From positions 310,001 to 374,000 of the forward strand of contig OW568865.1 of the NCBI GenBank assembly GCA_938743325.2: DNA of 64,000 nucleotides, written 5' to 3'. The DNA comes from Pycnococcus provasolii (lineage: Eukaryota > Chlorophyta > Pseudoscourfieldiophyceae > Pseudoscourfieldiales > Pycnococcaceae). Position 1 is the stretch's first letter; every line of letters starts with the position of its first letter. A program made the position numbers and the translations under genes. Shown in pieces: positions 37,689-45,800 of the stretch. A model generated the notes under the pieces. It ran no database searches, had not been told where the DNA came from, and saw only the letters and a program-made list of their open reading frames with translations.

Positions 37689-39212
37689 TCAAGGAGATTG
37701 CTGCGCCGCGTACTGCTCGTTGATGCGTTTGAACTCCTCCCGATCCGCGTCAAGCTTCTTATTCGCAGCCTCGATTTCCGCCCTTCTCTCCGCTTCCCTC
37801 TCCGCGCGCGCGCGCTTACCATCCTCAATCTTTCTGCTCTTGATGATTTCGTCCATGATTCCACCCTGATTAATATCCTCATTCAGCTCCATCTCCTCCA
37901 GCACAGCCTTCAAGTCGCGCTGCGTTCCCTGGAATCGCTCCTTATACTCCGTGATCTTCGTGCGATCGTTTGCCGTGGTGTACAGATTTCGGAACGTCGA
38001 CAAAAACTCTCGCCGAGCCTGCGTCGCATCCTCGTCTGTGCCCGTAGAAACGTTCGCCTGCAAAAAGTTGTCCGCCGTCTCGCGTGCCGACTCGCTGAGC
38101 AGCTTACCGTAGTACGTCTTGTTGCGCGTCACATTCTGGAAGAACAGGCTCTCGCCACCGTACTCGACAGACTTCACCGGAGGGCCGCACGACTCCTCGT
38201 CAAACGCCATCTTTTGAGTTTTCAGGCTCACCACACCCGGCGGCACGTTATTCATGTTGTTCTGCACCTGCTCGCTGATGAACGACGGGTTGTCTTTGGG
38301 GTACCTCCCGCGACCCGCGTCCGCCGCCTTTTTGTACAGCAAAGGATTCTCGTCGATCATCCCATACGTTGACTGGTTCGACGTCAACAGTCCGCCTAGT
38401 CCCATCGACATCTCCATCTTTTCCTGGTACTCGTGCTCGTCCGCGGATACGTGGTACTGTTTTTCTGCCAGCAAGTCCAACTGCTGGTTCACGTAAGTGT
38501 GATTCTCGAGCTCCGCGAGCTCCTCCTCTGACATTGACCGCTCTGTCCCTAAGCCCTTTCGCGGAGATGAGTGATGCGAACTTTTTCCCAAGGCTGCAAA
38601 GTGAACAGCCGCGTTGACAACAGTGTAGTTAGAAGGCTTTTGCGTCTTCTTCTTTTTCTTTGGCGCTGATTTCAGCGCAGCGAGCTTCATTTCCAGCGTG
38701 CCGAACATACCTGGTTGCCCAGTTGCCTGCACGAGCTTTGCACTTGACCTGTGCTGCACCAACCCTGGAAGCACTCCACCAGCATCCGTAGCAAGTGGTG
38801 GAGGGCCACGCACACCTGGCGCCATGGTTTTTCGTGCCATGGTCACACCAAGGTGCGGCTGCGGTGCCTGATACGTGCGGTACTGGGCGCGCTGCAAGGT
38901 GAAGGCGCCCGGGCCGTTCGTCGCCGCGGCCATCTCTTGCGAAGCCTTTGTCACGGAAGGCAGGATTGTTCTTATGCGAGTAGGCACGTGTGCAACAGGC
39001 TGCTCCTTTTTCTCTTCTCTCGGGACTGGCGTCGCTCTGTCGAGCCCGAGCGTTCCTCCGAATACGTGAAGGAAGGCTTCCTTTTCGTGGGACGACGCAC
39101 GGTTCCCGTACCACGTTTGCACGCTGTCGCGCACTTCGTTACTGTTGAACACGCCGGCGCCCACGTCGCCGCCCGTGAAGATGCGGCGTTCCAGCGTAGC
39201 TGCCGACGCCAT
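37689..39212 (-). CDS. Coiled-coil protein, unknown function
   Basis: 507 residues from ATG 39212; an in-frame extension upstream lies within the large inverted repeat and is rejected. The N terminus (ASAATLERRIFTGGDVGAGV, SVQTWYGNRASSHEKEAFL) looks conserved. The middle is Pro/Lys/Ser-rich. The segment from about residue 320 (SMSEEELAELENHTYVNQQL) has mixed polar helices, and the last ~110 residues form a strongly charged coiled coil (KAVLEEMELNEDINQGGIMD; RARAEREAERRAEIEA). It resembles cytoskeletal or cilium-associated proteins in style. Given the CFAP43-like gene 10 kb away a ciliary role is tempting, but nothing specific supports it. Confidence 0.65.
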   Translation of the reverse strand: MASAATLERRIFTGGDVGAGVFNSNEVRDSVQTWYGNRASSHEKEAFLHVFGGTLGLDRATPVPREEKKEQPVAHVPTRIRTILPSVTKASQEMAAATNGPGAFTLQRAQYRTYQAPQPHLGVTMARKTMAPGVRGPPPLATDAGGVLPGLVQHRSSAKLVQATGQPGMFGTLEMKLAALKSAPKKKKKTQKPSNYTVVNAAVHFAALGKSSHHSSPRKGLGTERSMSEEELAELENHTYVNQQLDLLAEKQYHVSADEHEYQEKMEMSMGLGGLLTSNQSTYGMIDENPLLYKKAADAGRGRYPKDNPSFISEQVQNNMNNVPPGVVSLKTQKMAFDEESCGPPVKSVEYGGESLFFQNVTRNKTYYGKLLSESARETADNFLQANVSTGTDEDATQARREFLSTFRNLYTTANDRTKITEYKERFQGTQRDLKAVLEEMELNEDINQGGIMDEIIKSRKIEDGKRARAEREAERRAEIEAANKKLDADREEFKRINEQYAAQQSP

Positions 39213-40104
39213 CACGAACTGATGGCTGGCAAAAACTTGCAGTACAGTACAAGCTCTTGTACTGTGTAAGACTTGTAAGACCGGACAGGACGCTCCCGGG
39301 AAGTCCCACTCCTTTACCACTACGGGTATTCGTTCCGCAGAACAGTGCGGAACGAAGTGGGAAAAGTTCAAGTTACGGGACATCCGGGCCCGGGGGGGAG
39401 GGTGGCCCACCTGGAGAAAGAGTAGCTCAGGCAAGGTTTTCCAGGGCCTGGCAAGAGGTGCCTGGACCATTTCGTCCACCTACCAGGCCCTGGGAACCAG
39501 GGCAACTACTCGTTCTCCTGGCCCACCCTCCCCGGGCCCGGGCGGGGGACCGATGCCACAGCGATGCCACAGCCGAACAGAACAGCCGAACAGAACAGCC
39601 GGACAGCCGGACGATGCAAGACACACATGACACACATTTACTGCACAGGCAGACAGGTTGAGTTTCGTTTATTTGGGGGGAGACTTGGTTTCGTTTGGTT
39701 TCGTTGCCCATTTATGCAAGCGGCCGGCCTCCGGTGGTGGACTCCGCCTGAAAGTAACCGTGGTGGGATCCCGTTCTAACGGTGATGACATGCACTGTAG
39801 TGGTACCCTTACTACTTTTTTAAGTTAGCCTAGGCTCTCCAGTCCCACCTTGGCTTGGGATCAACCACCTAGCTGCCTAGATTAGGTGGTGAGCTGCCAG
39901 CCATAGGATGGTAGTTTGGTAACTTAGGGTAAAGTTTGGGGGAGTGTAACCCTACAGTAAGTTACGTTGACCGGTCGAAAGGAAGTGAAGGGCGAAATCA
40001 AAAGACAGCCTGGATTGAGTTTATATATACCCTCGGGTAGTGTGCGTTGGGTCAAAGTGATTGGTATTTTATAAAAAATGTACTGTTGTTGCGCCTCTAA
40101 TAAG
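39213..40104. other. Intergenic region with large inverted repeat
   Basis: 892 nt. It holds the ~158-nt imperfect hairpin at 39385-39542, AACAGCCG repeats near 39570-39605, and an 8-bp perfect hairpin at 39864-39890 (ACCACCTA / TAGGTGGT). No RNA gene of known class and no credible CDS are seen. Confidence 0.6.
39385..39542. repeat. Long imperfect inverted repeat (foldback)
   Basis: The left arm begins CGGGCCCGGGGGG and continues AGGGTGGCCCACCTGG, GAGAAAGAGTAG, then TCCAGGGCCTGG. The right arm reads, in reverse complement, CCCGGGCCCGGGGAGGG, TGGGCCAGGAGAACGAGTAG, then TCCCAGGGCCTGG. Arms are about 70 nt and the loop about 10-15 nt. No coding capacity is seen. It could be a foldback/MITE-type element or the stem of a hairpin RNA. 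Confidence 0.7.
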
Positions 40105-41466
40105 TTACTCCCAGCTGTGCTCTTGCAGCAGTTTAGAGTTCGCCTCACGTGCACGAAGGAGCGAAGCGTCGAATGCTTGCGCGGAGGAGCGGCCGAGGAC
40201 TGCGCCGTGGGCAAAATCAACGCAAGCCTCGAGGAGGCGCGACGCACTTGCCCGACGACGCCGGCGCTTCGCCTGACGCTTGAGAGGGTGTGCGCGTGCT
40301 CTGTCGCTCCAGCCAATCTTCAGCGGGAAGTCGCTGTGCGCCGTGTGCGTTGCGCCCTTCAGCTCGAGTGTCAGAATGCGATTCTTTCGCCTCTCCTGGA
40401 TCGCGCGCCACACGTCGCAGTTCCAGCCGGACCCACCGAGGTGCGCGGGAAGCTCTGGATTCCAGCTGTCCGAGTTGAGGGCAAATGCCGGTTTGTTGAA
40501 ACCCTCCGCCGCGAGCGACTTCGGCTCGATGGATAGCAGCCACGGGTCGAACAAGATGGCCGCAGTCCACGGAGAGTCGCCAAGACACCTCAGCACGGTC
40601 GCCGCGCCAAACGAGTGCCCCGCGAGCAGCGGTGCTTCGGCGTCTAGATTGTTCCAGAATGTGTGCACGACGTTTTTGTCTGCGACGAACTTGGGCGAGT
40701 ACGCGCAGTTGAGCGGAGTGAGTTTTGCGATTGCCCACCTGCTGATGACTTTTTCCCAAGCGAAAGCCACCTCCTCCGCGCGCTGCTCGAGTTGCTCCTG
40801 GCGTATGTGTCTCATCCCACTCGTGTGTCTGTACGGCCTCCAGTTGGGGAATACGTGCTTACCGTCGCACACGGCCGACATGGACGCGGATCCGTCCATG
40901 TGTTCGAGCGCCGCGACAAACACTCCTCTCGACGCGAGTCTTGTGCATATTTCTGAGTAGCTCGCCCTGTGTCCCGCGAGTCCGTGGCTGAACACGACGA
41001 TCGGCCACTTTTTGATGTGTGGTGGTGGTTCCATGCAGTGCATGTGCGGTATCGCGTCGATGGGCTTGGTGAAGTACGCCATTGCAATTCTCATGATGGG
41101 CGATACGACGAGCAGGAAGAAGAATTCGATGAGGAATCTCGGCAGCCCTTGTCTCTCGTTTCCTTCGTTTCCTGACATGTTGAATATGAACTGCTGGTAT
41201 CCGTAAACGTTCATGCCGTGTGGCACCCACGGTACGCCTCCGTGTGGTAGTCCCCACAGCCATCCCCAGTACTTGAACATGAACCCACCCCCTCCGTAGA
41301 CGCCCGCCGTTTCTATGTGCTTTCGCACGCATAAGGACTGGTCTTCGCGGCGTCCGCACGGGTAGTACGCACGCAGCACGCACCCAGGCGTCGCGTAGTC
41401 GTACACGGAGACGACGTACTCGCCAGGCGGGCTGTTGCTTGTTGTGCGCGCGCGTTTCGACGCCAT
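40105..41466 (-). CDS. PAF-acetylhydrolase-like serine lipase
   Basis: 453 residues. An alpha/beta hydrolase of the plasma/type-II platelet-activating factor acetylhydrolase family. Strand WPIVVFSHGLAGHRASYSEI carries the oxyanion region. GHSFGAAT places the nucleophile at Ser285 (family: GHSFGG). ILFDPWLLSIEP gives Asp308. LKGATHTAHSDFP gives His374, equivalent to the family's GSVHQNFADF. The N terminus holds YDYATPGCVLRAYYPC, typical of the family's start (lipid entry strand), and one hydrophobic helix at about residues 112-130 that may contact membrane. It hydrolyses short or oxidised acyl chains from phospholipids in known members. No cleavable signal is evident. Upstream lies a telomeric-type array. 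Confidence 0.88.
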   Translation of the reverse strand: MASKRARTTSNSPPGEYVVSVYDYATPGCVLRAYYPCGRREDQSLCVRKHIETAGVYGGGGFMFKYWGWLWGLPHGGVPWVPHGMNVYGYQQFIFNMSGNEGNERQGLPRFLIEFFFLLVVSPIMRIAMAYFTKPIDAIPHMHCMEPPPHIKKWPIVVFSHGLAGHRASYSEICTRLASRGVFVAALEHMDGSASMSAVCDGKHVFPNWRPYRHTSGMRHIRQEQLEQRAEEVAFAWEKVISRWAIAKLTPLNCAYSPKFVADKNVVHTFWNNLDAEAPLLAGHSFGAATVLRCLGDSPWTAAILFDPWLLSIEPKSLAAEGFNKPAFALNSDSWNPELPAHLGGSGWNCDVWRAIQERRKNRILTLELKGATHTAHSDFPLKIGWSDRARAHPLKRQAKRRRRRASASRLLEACVDFAHGAVLGRSSAQAFDASLLRAREANSKLLQEHSWE

Positions 41467-41549
41467 AAGTTGCTTGGGAAGATCTAAGGGGGGATGCGAT
41501 GCGTTACGGGGGGGGGGGAGTTCCAGGGGGAGGGGAGAGAAAACAAGAT

Positions 41550-41598
41550 CCGAACCCGAACCCGAACCCTAACCCTAACCCTAACCCCGAACCCTAAT
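41550..41598. repeat. Interstitial telomere-type repeat with CCCGAA variants
   Basis: CCCGAA units grade into three CCCTAA units and back to CCCGAA and CCCTAA. In the sense of the PAF-AH-like gene they read TTAGGG/TTCGGG, about 85-130 nt upstream of its start at 41466. Confidence 0.85.
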
Positions 41599-41630
41599 TG
41601 ACTGATGCAGACAGTGCACTATCCTACTGT

Positions 41631-41688
41631 GGGGAAATCTACCTATTTCCCCGAGACCAACGGCTAGTTCGGGCTTCCCGCCCGAACT
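41631..41688. other. Two adjacent perfect hairpins
   Basis: GGGGAAAT / ATTTCCCC (41631-41652, 6-nt loop) is followed 13 nt later by AGTTCGGGC / GCCCGAACT (41666-41688, 5-nt loop). They could be a structured RNA, an element end or a transcription-stop structure. Confidence 0.6.
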
Positions 41689-42878
41689 CGCCTGTTTGAG
41701 TCTCCTTTTTGCCTTATTTCGAATTCATTCTTTATTCTTAATTTACTTTTTCTATTTACTCGCCTACGTCTCCCACACTACTACTGTATTCGTATTCTTG
41801 ACCACCTTAATCGACGTCTTATAAAACCGGCCAATTCCAATTGGAAGGAGCGACCGTGCGTTTGTCGTGCAAGCACCTCGCTCGTGCAAGCACCTCGTGT
41901 CCTCGTGCAAGAGGGACACCTAAACTTTACCATCCATTTAAAAAGGTAAAAGGGACTGCAAGACCTGCCTGCAAGACCTGCCAAGACCAGGGTGTAGCCA
42001 ACTAGCCGTTTGATGAGGAATTGGAATTCTTCAAGGTTAACCCGCGTACCGGCAGGCGGGGGGATGGTTGGGACAGAGGTCACGTCTACAGTGCGATGAA
42101 AAAAACAATCTCCATCCCGTTTGACTTCACTTCACCGTAGTTTCTTCTCGCGTTGATTCCACCGTCTGCCCGTTGATGATTTCCTGCAACGTTACATACA
42201 GTAAAGTTTACGTGTGACTTGAACAGGTGGTTTGAACAGGTTTGAACGCGTCGTAGGAAGTAAACGTCTTCTTGCCGGCCGGCCTGAAGTCAAACAAAAA
42301 CTGAAAAACTGAAACACGTTCACTTGCACTCGAGTCCTCCAAAGCTTTCCGCTTTCTGTTTCTTTTCTGGTGGTTCCATTGCATTGCACTCCAGTGTGTC
42401 TTGACTTCGCGAACGACTTCTGGACTCCTAACTTAAGGTTAGGAGCTTTCAAGTTTCAAGTACACACAGTCAGTAGGTGTCTTGTGTGTCACCTTTCGAA
42501 ACCTTAAGACACCTTACCTTAAGACCTTAAGACCTCCACCTTAAGACGTCTTAAGAGTGTGTTTGTTTGCTTTTTATTTATTGTTTTGAATAAAAAGCTT
42601 TTTCATTTTCAGTAAACTTTTTCATACTGCTGTGTGTGTTCAGGCTTCAGGCTTCAGGCTACTTCATCTTCATCTTCGTCGTTCAGAAGGAAGGAAGCTT
42701 GCTTAGTAGGGGCACCAACCAACCCACCGTGAGTGAGTGAGTGAGTGAGTTTGCGATCGTACTTCAGGTGTCTCACACGTCAACTTGTCAAGCACATACG
42801 GGAAATCAGGGATCTACCACTCTAAGTTAAGGAACGCCTGTTTGAGATATTTAAAAAAGACTTGACAAGAACAGGACA

Positions 42879-45800
42879 ATGCAGAGACACGCGAACGCGA
42901 GGCACTCGAGCCTTCTCGGCGCTGCCGTGGTGGTGATCCTTGCGGTCGCGACAACTTCTCTGCACCAACCTGCACGCGCAGAGACGGCGTTTTCGCCGCC
43001 GCCACCGCCGCCGCCGATGCCGCCCAGGCCGCCGCCGCCGCCGCCTCCGCCGCCGAGCCCACCGCCGTCGCCACCGCCACCGCCACCACCTCCGCCGCCG
43101 CCAAGTCCACCACCTTCGCCGCCGTTTCCACCTTTCAACGCCACGGCTCTGGACGCACGACCTGCCACGACGTGCACGGGCGTCACGGACGGAGTGCGGC
43201 ACGCAAGAGAAACAACGGACCTGGGCGAGTACGACGTGACGTACGGTACTGTACAAGACGGACGCATGAGCTTCGCGAACGCCGGAACGGAAATCAAGTA
43301 CAGAAGGCGCGTGAAGCGGGGCGAGGCTGTTGTCATCCAATACAACACGCCGCTCACCGCAGGCATGCCGTGCGACGCATGGCTGCGCGCGAGGTCGCAG
43401 TTCAGCCTCGGAACTGCACAAGGCAACAGCGATTTCACGATGTTTGGGCAGGTAGATGTTGAGACGGTGGATGGATTCTCCGGCTTCGACGCGACGGTCA
43501 ACTTCCAAAAGTCCTCCGACGTGCCAGTCACGCACAGGTACGATAGCGCCGATCCCGTCAGCCTGCTTATCGGCGACGCGCTCACGCCAGCCGCCCTAGA
43601 GCTTCAGTGGCGAAGCACGGGTGAAATCTACGCGCTCGTCGCCGTGCCGGGCAGCGGCAAGGTACCCGTGGATGCAAACGGAGCGGGCGTTTACGTTCTT
43701 GTGGGATTTAGCCTGCACGACGAATTGCCGCTCTACCAGATGGCACGCGCCGCGTCGCCTCGTGCTGCCGCGTACGCCAGCGAGCGGCTAGATGGTACGC
43801 CAATCATTCGCGTGAGTTTGCGCAAGATCGTCGAGCCGGTGCATGTGCTGTTTCGCGGCGCGGTCTTGCCAACTCAGTCGGTTTTCCTTGCGAATGGAGT
43901 GAAGTGGTTTCAAGAGCGTGTCACCGCAATAAACGTCGATCAGGCGAGCGCGTTTCGCGCCGCGGGTGGCGAAGCGTGGAGCATGTCATTCTACCTTCGG
44001 TGGTACGACATCGGGCTTGGCGCGTCTGACGCCGTGCCACTCGTGCGCGTCGGCGGAGGAGCCGCGTCGAGCCGCGGCGATCACATCTATTGGAGGAAAA
44101 GCAGTCGGCAGTTCCAGTCGGGCAGTGGCAGCGCAAGCCAAATCACTTCCAAGCCGGGTGGATTCGACGCCGAGCAGTGGGTGCACGTCTGCTGGGTGGT
44201 AAGCAATGCACAGCAGTCTTCCGTATTCTTCCGCACTCCCTCAGATTCAAGCGTGCTTGAGAAGCTCGACGGTGCGGCTACGGCTGATTTCAAAAACATC
44301 TTCGAGTATGTTTCTGTGGGCGATGTCAACTACAAGGGTGAGCTGCGAAATGTGCGCCTCTTCCATCGCGTACTTCTACCCAGCGAGTGCCGGAGCTTCG
44401 CATCCAGCGATACTCCGTCGGCGGTGGCGGATACGTGTACCACGCCGCCGAGCCCGCCTCCTGCACCGCCTCTGAACCCGCCGACGCCGCCTTGCAGCCC
44501 ACCTCCACCTCCGTCACCGCCGCCAAATCCGCCGAGCCCACCGCCTCCTCCTCCGCCACCTCCTCCTCCGCCAAGCCCGCCACCGCCTCCTCCTCCGCCG
44601 CCGAGCCCACCGCCAAGCCCGCCGCCGCCTCTCCCGCCGCCACCGAATCCGCCGCCGCCGATGCCTCCGCTACCAACACCGACGCATCCGCCGAGCCCGT
44701 CACCCCCCCCTCCAAGCCCGCCGCCGCCCAGCCCGCCACCGAAACCACCGAGCCCGCCGACACCGCCAGATGCACCTTATGTGGCACCAAGCCCGCCACC
44801 CCCGAGTCCCCCACCGCCCTTTCCACCGCCGCCGCCACCCCCGAGCCCACCGCCGCCGCCGCCGAGCCCACCACCACCGCCGTCACCTCCACCGTCCCCA
44901 TCGCCGCCACTGCCCCCTCCACCTCCATGGCCGCAGGCGCCTGATGTCCATCAGCCTCAACCAATCCTGCAGCTCGTCTCGGGGTCAGCTCCTGTGTCTT
45001 CTACGAGCACCGCGCAGGCACCCGTACTCGCCAGCGAGGATGTGATTGTACTGCAGCTCACGTTCACAGACTCGCAAAGCGGGAGCGTCGAAGAAGTGGA
45101 TGGGCTCCAGGAGTCGTGCTACAACGTTGAAAGTAATCAAGTTGATGGGCTCGTGCAGAGCAATTTAGCTTGGTACACAAAAACAAGCAAAGTGGCGCGT
45201 GCAGGTGGCTCAACGCTGTACAGCATCACACTGCGACCAAGGCTTCTGGCTGGAGTATGCACCACTGCTGCAAGCGGAGATATTCTGGTTGACCTCACGG
45301 TCGACATCCCTGTGGGGTGCGTGCGCGACATGGCTGGGAATGCGAATGCAGAGTCACGAACGCTGTTTGTGCGCTGGAAACCTCCATCCGGCGCGATCCC
45401 CGTGTGCTCACCCCCAAGACCGCCGCCATCACCGCCTTGCGGCATGGACGGGGCGCCCCCTTGTGGATCTCCGCCACCATCGCCGCCATCGCCGCCATCG
45501 CCGCCAACATCGCCGCCGAGGTACAAGGCAAAAGATCTGCCGAGCTTCAGCGACGAGTACGACGGCGACTATGGACTGTACATTGACGACGAAGGCACGC
45601 TCGCAGCCCCGCACATTCCCGATGCAACGTCAACAGGCACCGTCGTAGCAATTTCATTCATAATCGTACTTTATGCCATTAGCACGCTTGTCTTCGGATT
45701 TTCGCCTCTACGCCTGTTGCCTCGTCTGCAGGTGATTGGCGCAGCCGCGTGGCTCTTCCGCATATACCGTCGCACCGGTCGACGACGACCGATTCTGTAC

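Larger units (their letters stand above)
41467..42878. other. Gene-poor 1.4-kb region rich in hairpins
   Basis: No supported gene. It holds: a CCCGAA/CCCTAA array at 41550-41598; paired hairpins at 41631-41652 and 41666-41688; repeated GTGCAAGCACCTCG units near 41868-41895; the recurrent 15-mer at 42197-42211; a hairpin at 42425-42445; four CCTTAAG copies (42502, 42517, 42525, 42539) and a 14-nt palindrome at 42541-42554; an AT-rich tract at 42560-42630; and a GAGT microsatellite near 42731-42750. The right end must contain the promoter of the large wall-type membrane protein. Confidence 0.6.

Noticed and set aside
39213-39479. N-terminal extension of the coiled-coil protein
   Set aside because: It lies in the large inverted repeat and lacks coding character. 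The ATG at 39212 starts a conserved-looking N terminus.
41666-41688. Possible tRNA T-arm (TTCGGGC hairpin)
   Set aside because: No acceptor, D or anticodon arms can be placed around it. No tRNA or rRNA gene was recognised anywhere in the window.
41781-42083. 100-codon minus-strand ORF in the gene-poor region
   Set aside because: One part (VNLEEFQFLIKRLVGYTLV) looks slightly protein-like, but it overlaps the GTGCAAGCACCTCG repeats, has no family resemblance and no supporting context.
42822-43585. Gly/Val-rich and Arg-rich ORFs antisense to the wall-type protein
   Set aside because: They are complements of the SPPPP-coding tract and have no independent motifs.
44326-44964. Ala/Val/Glu-rich ORFs on either strand in the second Pro-rich tract
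   Set aside because: They are frame shadows of CCGCCG-type repeats.
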